This document shows, in pieces, positions 16,180-25,645 of a DNA stretch of 64,000 bases. The notes beneath the pieces are model-generated. The model was not told the origin of the DNA, made no database searches, and saw nothing but the letters and a program-made list of their open reading frames with translations. The stretch's first letter is position 1. Every line of letters begins with the position of its first letter. The position numbers and the translations under genes are program-made. The DNA comes from Glycomyces sp. NRRL B-16210. GTDB taxonomy: Bacteria > Actinomycetota > Actinomycetes > Mycobacteriales > Micromonosporaceae. The stretch spans positions 445,532-509,531 of the forward strand of contig NZ_JOGR01000010.1 in NCBI RefSeq assembly GCF_000719515.1, written 5' to 3'.

Positions 16180-17037
16180 TCAACGGACCAGTGCCGCGAC
16201 GAGTCGCGTGACGGCGGCGGCGTCGGCCTGCGGCAGGAACAGCGACGGCTCGTTCAATTCCACTTCGAGCACGCAGAACCGCCCCTCGTCATCGCGGACG
16301 AGATCGACCCGGGCGTAGACCGGCGTCCCGAAACGTTCGGCGACGAAGTCCACCGCGACCTGGGCGACCTCGATCTGCGCCGCGGTCGCCGTATGCGCGG
16401 CGTTGGTCTCCTCGGCGAAGAGATCGTCGACCGTTCCGGCCTGCGGCACCGCGACCCGCTTGCTGGCGGCATGGCTGAACCGTCCATTGAAGAAGACCAG
16501 CGGCCACTCGCCCTCGACGGCGATCGACTCCAGGAACGGCTGCACCAGCACGACCTGCCCGGACGCGTGGAGCCGAGCCACGTGCGCGATCGCGGCCTCG
16601 TGCTGATCGGACGCGTACGACGCGACCTCGCGGCTGCCGGCGCCGACGGCCGGTTTGACCACGAAGCCGCCGTCGGGGAACGTCGCCGCCGAGCCCGGTG
16701 GCACGTAGACGGTCGGCGTGACCGGAATCCCGGCGCGCTCCAGCTCGGCCAGGTACCGCTTGTCGAGGCTCCACCGCACGGTCGCCGGCGGATTCACCAG
16801 CTCGCTGACCGCGTCGACCTCGTCGAGCCAGCGCAGGAACTCGGGCAGGCGCTGCGGATAGTCCCAGGCCGACCGCAGCACGACGCGGTCGAAGCCCGAC
16901 CAGTCCGCCGCCGGGTCGTCCCAGTCGAGCACCTCGACCGCCACCCCGGCCCGCCGCAGCGCGTTCACCGCCAGCGGCTCGTCCTCGTCCCGGCCCCGGG
17001 CCTCCCTGGCCGTCACCCACGCCAATCGCCTGATCAC
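16180..17037 (-). CDS. ATP-grasp domain protein (RimK-like ligase superfamily)
   Basis: A 285-residue ATP-grasp enzyme of the small actinobacterial type. The N-terminal pre-ATP-grasp part contains VVLRSAWDYPQRLPEFLRWL. The ATP-binding core includes VRWSLDKRYLAELERAGIPV, the GGFVVKPAVGAGSREV nucleotide-binding segment and the metal-binding YARVDLVRDDEGRFCVLEVELNEPSLFL near the C-terminus. Such proteins form amide or ester bonds using ATP; the substrate here is unknown. The start is GTG 17037, without a clear ribosome binding site. It stands alone, with a broken NACHT gene upstream on the same strand, and is not in an obvious biosynthetic cluster. Confidence 0.82.
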   Translation of the reverse strand: MIRRLAWVTAREARGRDEDEPLAVNALRRAGVAVEVLDWDDPAADWSGFDRVVLRSAWDYPQRLPEFLRWLDEVDAVSELVNPPATVRWSLDKRYLAELERAGIPVTPTVYVPPGSAATFPDGGFVVKPAVGAGSREVASYASDQHEAAIAHVARLHASGQVVLVQPFLESIAVEGEWPLVFFNGRFSHAASKRVAVPQAGTVDDLFAEETNAAHTATAAQIEVAQVAVDFVAERFGTPVYARVDLVRDDEGRFCVLEVELNEPSLFLPQADAAAVTRLVAALVR

Positions 17038-17128
17038 GCGAACACCGTATCGAACCTTCCCGACCGCCGAGCCTGGGCCGCATGCGGCGCACCAGAGTCC
17101 GCCCGGGGCGGGTCTCGGGCTCGAACTG

Positions 17129-18385
17129 TCAGCGCTCTGCGTCCGGCCCGGCCTCCGCTCGGTCCGATTCAAGACGGGCACGCGGCACTCCCGCGACCGG
17201 CGCCGGGCGCCAACCCGCAATCGCGGCGGCGAGATCGCTGTGGCGGAATCGGTAGGTGCCACCGGGTTCACGGCGGAGGACGCCGACGCGGTGCGCTTCA
17301 CGCAGGAAGGCCATCACGCGCCACGGCAGCCCTCTCGGCGCCAGGAACAGGACCACGAGTCCCAGATGGACGAATGCGGCCGCGCCCGCCCGGCGGTGGC
17401 GGAACGCGAGCACCCATTGGATCCCGTAGTACAGGCCGCCCGCGAGCGCCGTTGCCAGAGTGACGACGATGCTCAACCACAGGATTCCCGAAACGACGTA
17501 GCCGACGATGAACGCCGGTATCGCGTAGCCGACTCCGAACACGTACCCGACGCGCAGGTCGCGCCGCAGCAGCAGGTCGGGGTGCGTTGCGATCGGCGCG
17601 GGGTCGGGCGCGATCACCGCGTACAGCAGGGAGATCGGAAATGCGAACGCGAAGGCGAAGAGCAGGCTGGTCGCGAGGTCGAGGAACACCAGTCCGAGCA
17701 CTGCGACGAAGAGGAACAGCGGCAGACCGCTCCTGACGGCGGCCATGAGGTGGTCGCGGTTGACCTCGAACTGGGTCTCGGACGGCCCGGGCGGCGGGTT
17801 CCGCACGCAAGCGCCGCCCAGGGCCAGGCCCGCGCCCAGACCGATCAGGCAGCCGATCCACCATGCGGGCTCGGTCGGCACCCCCACGGCGTCGAGGAAG
17901 ATGGACATGCCGAAGCCGAACGACGCCACCGTGACGACCACGGCGAGGATGCCGGCCACGAGGCGGGTCGGCAACGGGGCGAACGAGGAGAACCGCCACC
18001 AGGCGATCGGATCCCAGGTGTCGCCGCGGCGCGTGCGCTCCGCCAGGAACTGAAGCCAGCGCATGGCTTCGGCCCGTCGCAGACGGCCCCGGCGGCGGTC
18101 GTCTCCGCGCAGTGTGAGGGCGAACCTCGTAGGTGCGAAGAGTCCGAGGACGTGCGCCTTCAACGCGTCGACGTCGGCGAACCGGGTGAGTTCGGCGGGG
18201 TCGCCGTCGGCGTAGACCTCGGGTACGAGTGCGAGCACCAGCGGTTTCGACAGCGCTCGGGCGCCCACCGAATCCCGGTTGACCACGGCCAGCACCGGAG
18301 CCCATGCGGCGCTTCGCGAAACAGGAACGGACGCCTTGAGGTACCGCTTGATCTGTCCGGAGGTGAGCTTCTGGAGTTCGACAAC
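17129..18385 (-). pseudogene. NACHT-type NTPase, C-terminal remnant (5' end lost)
   Basis: About 418 codons remain of what should be a much larger STAND/NACHT NTPase. The surviving part starts at VELQKLTSGQIKRYLKAS, which matches the post-NACHT region of actinobacterial membrane NACHT proteins. It continues through WAPVLAVVN...LSKPLVLAL, six to eight predicted membrane helices, and the typical end GLPWRVMAFLREAHRVGVLRREPGGTYRFRHSDLAAAI. The P-loop domain and any N-terminal HTH are missing. Similarity stops at about base 18385, exactly where the opposite-strand S9 peptidase remnant begins. No good start codon with a ribosome binding site lies near the break, so I regard it as a decayed gene. 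Confidence 0.7.
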
Positions 18386-19477
18386 TGGCCGTGGCCGGGG
18401 AAGGCGGTCCCCTCGCCGATACCCGGGGACGCCACGGTCTGGTTCACCGGAGACGAGCGGGGCCATTGCCCGGTCTTCCGGCGCGACCCCGACGGCACGG
18501 TCACCCGATTGACCGCTTCCGGCGTCTATGCCTCGTTGTGCATAACGCCCGACGGGTCCACTCTCTACGGACGGCGCAGCGCGATCGACAGCCCGCCTCG
18601 CGTGGTCCGGCTCGACGCCGCCGAGGCCGATCAGCAGCCCACGTTCCTCGATGCGCCTGGCGGACTCGGTTCGCTTCCCGGCACTCTGACCGAGATGCAC
18701 GCGGAGGCGGACGACGGGTTCGGATTGCGCGCCTGGCTCGTCCTGCCCGAGGGCGCCTCGGCCGAGCGCCCTGCGCCCCTGATCGTCATCCCGCACGGCG
18801 GACCGCAGCGGTCCTGGAGCGCTTGGACGTGGCAGTGGAACCCGTGGCCGCTCGCCGCCCGCGGCTACGCGGTGCTGCTACCGGACCCGGCGCTGTCCAC
18901 CGGGTACGGGCAGCGGATGCAAGAGCGCGGCCGGGGCGAATACGGCGGCCGGCCCTACCGCGACGTCATCACGCTGACGGACGCGGCACTGGCGCGCGAC
19001 GACCTCGACCCGGCCCGGACGGGCCTCGCCGGCTGGTCCTTCGGCGGCTACCTGGCCCTCCGGACCGTGACCCGCACCGACCGTTTCAAGGCGATCGCCT
19101 CGCACGCCGGGATGTGGAACCTGGAAGCGTTCCAGGCGGACTCGGCGATGCATGCCTACTTCCACAAGATCTTCGGCGATCCGTTGACGCAGCCCGAACG
19201 TTACGAGGCCGACTCACCGCACCGTGACGCGGCGAGGATCACGACACCGATGCTGATCGTGCACGGCGGCAAGGACTACAACGTGCCGGTGAGTCAGGCG
19301 TTGGGCCTGCACAATGACTTGAAGCGGTTCGGGGTGCCCGTCTGGTTCCTGTACTTCCCGGACGAAGGCCACGGCGTCGGCAAGCCGTACCACCTCCGTC
19401 TCAAGTACGAGACGGTGCTGAACTTCTTCGACCACCATGTCCTCGGACAGGAGTGGCGACGGCCCACACTGTTGTGA
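18386..19477 (+). pseudogene. S9 family peptidase, C-terminal remnant (5' end lost)
   Basis: The frame encodes about 363 residues from NWPWPGKAV to the stop. It begins inside the beta-propeller (VWFTGDERGHCPVFRRDPDG, a typical blade) and keeps the whole alpha/beta-hydrolase domain. The catalytic triad is intact: Ser in LAGWSFGGYLA, Asp in VHGGKDYNVP and His in FPDEGHGV. The normal N-terminal 250 or so residues and the start codon are absent because the frame runs into the opposite-strand NACHT remnant at about 18385. An internal ATG at 18695 could in theory yield a bare catalytic domain, but it has no ribosome binding site. Confidence 0.75.
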
Positions 19478-19516
19478 TCCATCGTCTGCCGGCCGCCCCA
19501 GATGCGCTGGAAGGTC

Positions 19517-20428
19517 TCAGTTCTCGTCGTCGTCTCGGCTCCGTGCCTCCGGTCCCACCGGTAGCGGCCAGGCGGTGGTGGGTCCTTCGCGTGTCATCAG
19601 TGATTCCAGGCGTCTTGAGAAGCCCGGGCCGACCAGCGACTCGGCAGCCGGCATGACCGTCCCCTGCTGTTCACGAATACTGTTGAGTCGGACGATCTCG
19701 CTTGCGTAATCCTCGACGGTCGACGTCGTGGACGCTTCGAGCTCTGCGACGTCGAGCAGGCGTTTCACTTCGATCATCGGTGGATCGATGCCCTCGGCCA
19801 CGGCGGCGGCCAGTCGGGCATGACCGTCCAGCACCGCGTAGGAGTCCAGGCCGCTGACCCACCAGAGCAGAACGGGAGGCAGAGCGTTCTCGCGCGCGAG
19901 CCTTCGGTACGCCTTGACTCTGCCTTCCTCGGCTTGGGGCATCGATCGCATCGGCATGACATCGTGAAGGCTGTAGTGGTCCCACCAGTCGATGAATCCG
20001 TCTTCGTCGCCTTGCACTATCTGTGCCGGGGTCTTTCCTCCGTGTGGCCCCTCCGCAAATCCAAGCCAGTCCAGCGGCTTGAGGATCCAACGGCCGTCGT
20101 GCAGGGGACCTGCGTCTTGTTCGGCAAGGCAGGCGGCGATCCAATAGGACCAACGAGACGGATCGGCGCCGAATGCGCGGGCCCTCGATGCGCGAATCGG
20201 CGGGAGTGGCGAGTGGTACTCCCGTGTCCTCCGGAAGTCCACGCCGCCTCGATCAGGCTGGAGTCTCCCTTCCCAGAACACTTCACCGTTCTGCTCCAAC
20301 AGGATTCGGTGCGCAGCCGTACGCACCCGCAGACTCGGGCGGCGGCGACCCGTGACGTGCAGTATCAGGCCCTGCCACCGATCGTCGCGGCCGGACAGGG
20401 GCTCTCGGTGAATCCGCATGGCTTCCAT
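19517..20428 (-). CDS. ParB/sulfiredoxin-like domain protein, unknown function
   Basis: A 303-residue protein. The central LPPVLLWWVSGLDSYAVLDGHARLAAAVAEG resembles the ParB/Srx nucleotide-binding motif (a parameter-then-GHxRxxAA pattern), and a MIEVKRLLDV strand follows. The N-terminal part holds several Trp residues (WSYWIAACLAEQ, WILKPLDWLGF, GFIDWWDHY) and has no family I recognise. It has no HTH or DNA-binding C-terminus, so a chromosome-partition role is unlikely. ATG 20428 was chosen because AGGAG lies eight bases upstream. It stands next to the truncated S9 gene, convergent with it. The fold call is moderate and the function unknown. Confidence 0.6.
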   Translation of the reverse strand: MEAMRIHREPLSGRDDRWQGLILHVTGRRRPSLRVRTAAHRILLEQNGEVFWEGRLQPDRGGVDFRRTREYHSPLPPIRASRARAFGADPSRWSYWIAACLAEQDAGPLHDGRWILKPLDWLGFAEGPHGGKTPAQIVQGDEDGFIDWWDHYSLHDVMPMRSMPQAEEGRVKAYRRLARENALPPVLLWWVSGLDSYAVLDGHARLAAAVAEGIDPPMIEVKRLLDVAELEASTTSTVEDYASEIVRLNSIREQQGTVMPAAESLVGPGFSRRLESLMTREGPTTAWPLPVGPEARSRDDDEN

Positions 20429-20534
20429 GAGAGGGACTCCTGAACGTCGCTCGTCGGGTGCGGCGATTTTACACGTCGCGGGCGTGGACGCCCAGGTGCT
20501 TTTCCTGCGTTGGTGGTTTCAGTAGGGTGTTGCT

Positions 20535-21389
20535 GTGGCGAATGAATCGATGCGGCAGAACTGGACCGACGGGGCCGCCGGGTGGGTCGCGAACCAGGCG
20601 ATCTTCGACGCGGTGTTCGCGCCGGTCACGGCGGCGATCCTCGCGAAGGCCTCTTTGGGGACCGGGCGGCGGGTGCTCGACATCGGTTGCGGGACAGGGA
20701 CGCTGCTTGCGGCGAGTGTCGCCGCAGGCGCTGAGGTCGTCGGTGTGGACATCTCGGAGGGCATGGCCGCGGCTGCTCGCGGGCGTGTGCCCGAGGCGAC
20801 GGTGGTCGTCGCCGACGCGCAGACCGCGGATCTGCTCGCCGAGGTTCCGGGGGCGCCGTTCGAGCGGGTCGTCTCGCGCTTCGGCGTCATGTTCTTCGAG
20901 GACCCCGAGGCGGCGTTCGCGAACATCCGCCGTGCGGCCGCGCCGGGGGCTCGCCTCGTGTTCGCCTGCTGGCGAGGCGAAGCGGAGAACCCGATGTTCA
21001 GCTTGGGTTCGCAGATCCTCATGGACCGGCTCGAACCGGAGCTTGAGGATCCCGCACCCGGCGCTCCGGGGCCGATGGCGTTCGCCGATGCCGATCGGCC
21101 TGCCGCAGTGCTGGCGGCCTCCGGGTGGGAGGCGGTGGAGGTCGAGGCGTTCGACTTCGTGTGCGACTACGGGATCGACGGCAGTGACGGTGTCGAGGAG
21201 CGGCTGACCACGATCCTCGCCGGCGGCATCGGCCGACTCGCCAGGGAGCAACTGGTGCCGCGCCTCGGCGAGGACGGCTGGGCGGCGGTCGTGGAGGAAG
21301 TGCGCAGCGAACTGCGAGATAATCTCGTGGACGGCACGGTCCGGTTCCCGGGCGCGGTCTGGATCGTCTCCGCGATCAACCCGGCCTGA
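20535..21389 (+). CDS. Class I SAM-dependent methyltransferase
   Basis: A 284-residue methyltransferase. Motif I VLDIGCGTGTLLAA is near residues 48-61, motif II EVVGVDIS follows, then VVADAQT and a VVSRFGVMFFEDPEAAFANIRR motif IV region. The layout matches the UbiE/Coq5-like small-molecule methyltransferases annotated across actinomycetes. The start is GTG 20535, with a weak TAGGG upstream. It is separated by 59 bases from the transglutaminase-like gene on the same strand, so co-transcription is possible. The substrate is unknown. Confidence 0.85.
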   Translation: MANESMRQNWTDGAAGWVANQAIFDAVFAPVTAAILAKASLGTGRRVLDIGCGTGTLLAASVAAGAEVVGVDISEGMAAAARGRVPEATVVVADAQTADLLAEVPGAPFERVVSRFGVMFFEDPEAAFANIRRAAAPGARLVFACWRGEAENPMFSLGSQILMDRLEPELEDPAPGAPGPMAFADADRPAAVLAASGWEAVEVEAFDFVCDYGIDGSDGVEERLTTILAGGIGRLAREQLVPRLGEDGWAAVVEEVRSELRDNLVDGTVRFPGAVWIVSAINPA

Positions 21390-21448
21390 GCGGCGCGGTT
21401 GTCACACCGGGGCAATACGATCGGCGCAACCACCGAACGGAGCCGACT

Positions 21449-22324
21449 GTGACCACCGACTACTACCTCCGGCCGGGACCGTTCACCGATCCCGGGCCGC
21501 ATCGAGAGGCTCTTCTCGCGCTGCCCGGCAATATCCCCGCGCTGCTCGACGCCCTCCACGGCCTACTTATCCACGAGCACCTCACCTGGGCCTACGGCGT
21601 CGAGCACCGCCCCGAGCACAACGAGACCTCGAACCTGCGCCACGCCGAGGACCTCCTCGGCCGCCTCCTCGCCGACGGACGGCCGCTCACCGAGCCCCGT
21701 GAGGCGGATCGGCGACTGGGCGGCACCTGCCGCCACTTCACGCTGCTGACCGTTGCCGCCCTGCGCGCCCACGGCGTCCCCGCCCGCGCCCGCTGCGGCT
21801 TCGGCGCCTACTTCAAGCCGGACGTCTTCGAGGACCACTGGGTCGCCGAGTACTGGAACGCCGACGAGGGCCGCTGGGTCCTCGTCGACGCCCAGATCGA
21901 CGACCGCCAGCGGGAACTGTTCGGCACCGATGTGGACACCACCGACGTCCCCCGCGACCGGTTCATCGTCGCCGGTGACGCCTGGCGGCGCTGCCGCGCC
22001 GGCGAGGACGACCCGAACCGCTACGGGCTCAGCGTCACCGACGAGTCCGGCGCCTGGTGGATCGCGTCGAACCTCATCCGCGACACCGCCGCCCTGTCCA
22101 ACCTCGAGATGCTCCCCTGGGACGACTGGGGCGCCATGCCCGGACCCGAGGACGAGATCGGACCGGACCTCACCGAACTGCTCGACCGACTCGCAGCCCT
22201 CACCGCGAACCCCGAAACCGCCGCGGAGACCCGCCGGCTCTACGACCACGACAGCCTGCGAGTCCCCGAGAAGGTCCACAACGCCAGTAGAGGCCACGAC
22301 GAACCGACATTCCTCCGCGCCTGA
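21449..22324 (+). CDS. Transglutaminase-like superfamily protein
   Basis: A 291-residue cytoplasmic protein with the papain-like transglutaminase core. The Cys is in GGTCRHFTLLTVAALRAHGVPAR, the His in FEDHWVAEYWN and the Asp in WVLVDAQID, in the order and spacing of the catalytic triad. This class is common in actinomycetes, without a defined substrate, and may act as a protease or amidase rather than a cross-linker. There is no signal peptide. The start is GTG 21449. It is convergent with the YetA-like gene, with only 13 bases between the stops and no visible terminator. Confidence 0.82.
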   Translation: MTTDYYLRPGPFTDPGPHREALLALPGNIPALLDALHGLLIHEHLTWAYGVEHRPEHNETSNLRHAEDLLGRLLADGRPLTEPREADRRLGGTCRHFTLLTVAALRAHGVPARARCGFGAYFKPDVFEDHWVAEYWNADEGRWVLVDAQIDDRQRELFGTDVDTTDVPRDRFIVAGDAWRRCRAGEDDPNRYGLSVTDESGAWWIASNLIRDTAALSNLEMLPWDDWGAMPGPEDEIGPDLTELLDRLAALTANPETAAETRRLYDHDSLRVPEKVHNASRGHDEPTFLRA

Positions 22325-22337
22325 GCGCGACGGTTCC

Positions 22338-24977
22338 TCAGGTTGAGCGGGGCTTGAGGTTGGGGGTTATCAGGGCCAGGTTCTGGATGGTTGCCAGGCC
22401 GCATTGGGCGGCGTCGTTGGTGGAGAGGGTGCGGGCCTCGTCCACTGGGGAGAGGACTTCCGGCGGGAGTATGCGGACCGCTCGGAAGGCCTCCTCTCCC
22501 ATGAACTCGCCTCCTACGAAGTAGGCCTCCCAGGCTCGGTCGGCGAGTGCGTTGTCGCCCAGGCGGTTCGCCGCGTAGGCGGCCAGTCGGGAGTGCGCCT
22601 GTTGCAGGTTGAGGCCGGTCGGGACGACGCCGAGTTCTTCGCGCTGGTCTTCGGGTTCGGCCAGGTAGAGGCGGCAGTACTGGAGCCAGGACTCGCGGAA
22701 TCCGGGGGCCTCGATCTGGCCGGCGTCGATGAGGCTCACCAGTTCGCTGCACACCTCGACCAGTCCGAAGACGGCCGAGAGGTGCGAGACGGAGACGCGG
22801 TCGCGGTCGGTGGCGAAGCGGCCCGTGTCGAGATCGTAGAGGGCTTCGCCGGTGAAGAAGCCCTTGGGCAGGGAGCCGATGTCGGTCATCGTGCCGATCA
22901 GGCGGTCGCGCGAGCGCTCGTTGCCGGTGATCTCCCAGTCCGCCAGCCAGGTCGCCGCGAGCGCGCTCCAGTCGGTGCCGAGGCCGACCGCGAGCGCCCG
23001 GCGTTCGGGTTTGTAGGTCGCGGCGTCGCGCCGCACCTTGCGGGTCGGGTCGAGGTTGAGGAACGTGGTGTCCGAGTCGCGCAGCTCCAGCATGAGGTCG
23101 CGGGTGTGCTCGTCGCCGGTGAGGAAGTAGTGGCAGCGCCGGTACGCGGGCGTGGAGATGCGCACCTGCTTTGCGCTGCAACCCCAGTGCTGCACGTTGT
23201 GGCGAGTGCCGAGGCCCTGCCAGGGGCCTGCGTGGTAGACGTCCACGTCCCCGGTGTGCCGGGTCATGCGCTCGGCGAGGCGGTACACGTCCGCTCTTCC
23301 GGTGCGCAGGAACGAGGTCCACAGCCACAGGTCCGGCGAGAGCTCGGAGTTGTCCCACGCGTAGCCGCCGATGTCGTAGCGCCAGGTGTGCCGGTCGGTG
23401 TCGTAGGCGTGCATGACGTCGCCGAAGTTCCAGAATCCGTACCAGGAGCGCTGGTCGACCTGGCCGACGTAGTAGTCGAGCAGGAAGTCCAGCCGGTCCT
23501 CCAGTGCGGCCCTCCGGGGATCGGCGCGGTCGGGCAGGTCCCAGTCGCCCAGCACGCCCGCCTCGTGAAGCGCCTGGGGCGTGGGCGCCAGTTGCGGGCG
23601 GGTCGCCGTGCCACGGGCGATGCGCGCGAGTTCGGTGACGGGAGGCGTGGCCGCGAACGGGGTCACGGTCAGCTCGTGGGTGCGGCCGATGCCGTGGGCG
23701 GTGCCGAACCCGGGTTCGTAGTCCTCGTAAGTGATCTCGAGGGCTTCGAGCTGGTCGGCGTAGTCCTCCTGGCCGAGGCCGTCGTGGTAGAAGCGCAGGT
23801 CCATCGGGGCGGCCTCGGGCGACCACAGCCAGGTGGTCAGGGTCGCCTCGTCGGTGTCGGCGCCGCGGACGTCGAGGCCGGTCGGGTGCGACTGCCAGAA
23901 CCCGGTCAGCGCGACCGCCAGGCCGCCGCCGATGTCGCCGACGTAGGCGAGGCCTTCGGAGCGGGTGCCCTGCGCGATGTCGATCCAAGGCTTGTCGGAA
24001 GAGGTTCGCTTGTGGAGGGTGAAGCCGTTCGCGTTGAGCTGGCGCAGTGAGTAGTCGGGCCAGGTGGGGATCCAGCGCGCGAGTTCGTCGACCGAGCGCT
24101 CCCATGTGGAGGGATCGGGCGTGGGCCGCCCGTCGAGTTGCGCGGCGCGCACTTCGGCGCCCGGGTCGCGGCGCAGGCCGGTCAGCCCGCGCACCGCCTC
24201 GCGCAGGAATCCGCCGTCGGCGCCCGCGAACCGCACGTGCCGGTCGTGCCACGCGGCGCGCAGCGGCACGGTGAACCGCAGGCCGAGCGAGCTGAGGAAG
24301 TCCTGGTCGGGCTCGCCGTCCCAGATGAAGGAGTGGACGAGCCTGAAGGTCGCGGCCCCGGCGGCGAAGATCAGGCGGACCGTGAACGGCAGCCATTCGC
24401 GGCCGTCCTCGCGGTGGACGCCGGTGACGCGGAGGACGGCGCGCAGCGGCCCGTCCTGCTCGACGGCGCAGCCGGTGACGTGGCCGACGGCGTGGACCCG
24501 GCCTCGCACGTCGGGCTCGGGGTGGTCCTGGCGGCTGGAGACCAGCCTGCCGGCCTTGGCCACCTCCACGTCTCCTATTTGGAGGGACCGTATGAGTTCG
24601 GGTCCGGAGTCGGCCACCACCACTCGGCTCTCGCCGGTGTCGACGGTGAAGCCGCCTTCGGTGGGGGTCACGGTGACTCGGGCCTGAGGGGCTTCGCTGC
24701 CGCCCAGGACGACTCGGTACTCCTCGGCGGGTTCGCCCGCGCCGAGGGCGACGCCCGCCCATTTGACGCTGCCGTCCGGCCACGTGGCGAGCGGCCAGGT
24801 CTGCGCCGGCACCGGTGCTCCGGCGCCGTCGAGGACCGCCAGGTCCGCCGGATCGGCGACCGCGCCCGGCGTGAGCGGGACGCCGCAGGTGACGCCGCCG
24901 ATCGCGAGGTCGGGCGCGGCGTCGTCCAGCCAGCGCAGCGGGACGTCGACGGTGGTGTCGTTGTGCTCGGTGTTCAT
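22338..24977 (-). CDS. YetA/PcRGLX-like (PL26-type) exo-rhamnogalacturonan lyase family protein
   Basis: An 879-residue protein with no signal peptide, so probably cytoplasmic. The N-terminal RIFT-barrel part (VDVPLRWLDDAAPDLAIGGVTCGVPL), the central beta part (FRLVHSFIWDGEPDQDFLSSLGLRF) and the C-terminal alpha/alpha toroid (WNFGDVMHAYD, WRYDIGGYAWDNSEL, CSAKQVRISTPAYRRCHYFLTGD) match the Penicillium PcRGLX and Bacillus YetA type. It would split imported rhamnogalacturonan oligomers from one end. It starts at ATG 24977, overlapping the DUF1961 stop by four bases (ATGA). It is the last gene of the uptake operon. Family membership is fairly certain; the activity is inferred. Confidence 0.82.
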   Translation of the reverse strand: MNTEHNDTTVDVPLRWLDDAAPDLAIGGVTCGVPLTPGAVADPADLAVLDGAGAPVPAQTWPLATWPDGSVKWAGVALGAGEPAEEYRVVLGGSEAPQARVTVTPTEGGFTVDTGESRVVVADSGPELIRSLQIGDVEVAKAGRLVSSRQDHPEPDVRGRVHAVGHVTGCAVEQDGPLRAVLRVTGVHREDGREWLPFTVRLIFAAGAATFRLVHSFIWDGEPDQDFLSSLGLRFTVPLRAAWHDRHVRFAGADGGFLREAVRGLTGLRRDPGAEVRAAQLDGRPTPDPSTWERSVDELARWIPTWPDYSLRQLNANGFTLHKRTSSDKPWIDIAQGTRSEGLAYVGDIGGGLAVALTGFWQSHPTGLDVRGADTDEATLTTWLWSPEAAPMDLRFYHDGLGQEDYADQLEALEITYEDYEPGFGTAHGIGRTHELTVTPFAATPPVTELARIARGTATRPQLAPTPQALHEAGVLGDWDLPDRADPRRAALEDRLDFLLDYYVGQVDQRSWYGFWNFGDVMHAYDTDRHTWRYDIGGYAWDNSELSPDLWLWTSFLRTGRADVYRLAERMTRHTGDVDVYHAGPWQGLGTRHNVQHWGCSAKQVRISTPAYRRCHYFLTGDEHTRDLMLELRDSDTTFLNLDPTRKVRRDAATYKPERRALAVGLGTDWSALAATWLADWEITGNERSRDRLIGTMTDIGSLPKGFFTGEALYDLDTGRFATDRDRVSVSHLSAVFGLVEVCSELVSLIDAGQIEAPGFRESWLQYCRLYLAEPEDQREELGVVPTGLNLQQAHSRLAAYAANRLGDNALADRAWEAYFVGGEFMGEEAFRAVRILPPEVLSPVDEARTLSTNDAAQCGLATIQNLALITPNLKPRST

Positions 24978-25645
24978 GACAGCTCGGTCACCTCGAGGTT
25001 GCGGTAGTGGGCGACGAGGGGCGACATCTGGCGGAAGCCGATGCGTCCGGCGCCCAGCGGCTCGTCGTCGTGGAACGTGAACAGTTGCAGGTCGTCGATG
25101 GCGAAGGACACCTCGTTGCCGCGCTTGACGATGCGCGCGCGGTAGTGGCGGTCGGCGTCCTCGGGGGCGGGCAGCGGGTCCGCGCCCTGCGCGACCAGAT
25201 GGAAGCCGGGGCTCTTGCGCAGGTTGCAGGTTCGGAAGCTGCGCTCGGCCGGCCATTTGCGGCGCAGGTAGGAGACGTGCAATGTGGACACTTCGCCCGA
25301 GTGGTATTGCGGGTAGTGCCCGGTGCGCTGCGCGAGCGACGGGTCGAACAGGTCGCGTCCGCCCGTGCCGGTCGCGGCGAAGAAGAGGATCGCCAGTCCG
25401 GCGCCCGCGAGCGGTTTGAAGTCCCAGGCGATCGCGATGTCGGCGCCGAAGACCTCGGGGCACCAGAAGGTGAAGTGGGCGTGGTCGCCGCGCCCGGCGG
25501 CCTCGAAGGCCGCCTCGTCTGCGGCGCTGGACAGGACGATGCCGCCGTCCGCGTACTCGACTCGGGCCGGGCCCTCGGCGACCCAGTCCTCCAGGTCGGT
25601 GGAGGTGGCGAGCGGGTTGCGGTAGGTCAAGGCCGCACCATCCAC
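24974..25645 (-). CDS. DUF1961 (YesU-like) family protein
   Basis: A 223-residue protein of the DUF1961 group, a concanavalin-like beta-sandwich also encoded by yesU in the Bacillus rhamnogalacturonan cluster. Visible family segments are FTFWCPEVFGADIAIAWDFKPL, LSLYLR-type strand STLHVSYLRRKW, RTCNLRKSPGFHLVAQG and VSFAIDDLQLFTFHDD with IGFRQMSPLVAHYRNLEV. It carries no signal peptide. GTG 25645 was taken as the start and overlaps the end of the esterase gene by 19 bases; the ribosome binding site is weak. Its role is probably binding or processing of unsaturated RG-I oligosaccharides, inferred only from the neighbours. Confidence 0.8.
   Translation of the reverse strand: MDGAALTYRNPLATSTDLEDWVAEGPARVEYADGGIVLSSAADEAAFEAAGRGDHAHFTFWCPEVFGADIAIAWDFKPLAGAGLAILFFAATGTGGRDLFDPSLAQRTGHYPQYHSGEVSTLHVSYLRRKWPAERSFRTCNLRKSPGFHLVAQGADPLPAPEDADRHYRARIVKRGNEVSFAIDDLQLFTFHDDEPLGAGRIGFRQMSPLVAHYRNLEVTELS

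Noticed and set aside
18386..19477. Treating the S9 peptidase frame as a complete gene
   Set aside because: Its normal start and propeller blades are missing, and its frame runs into the opposite-strand NACHT remnant. It is therefore listed as a remnant.
19478..22337. A biosynthetic gene cluster around the methyltransferase, ATP-grasp and transglutaminase-like genes
   Set aside because: They lie on different strands without tight coupling, and no core biosynthetic enzyme or precursor peptide was seen between them.
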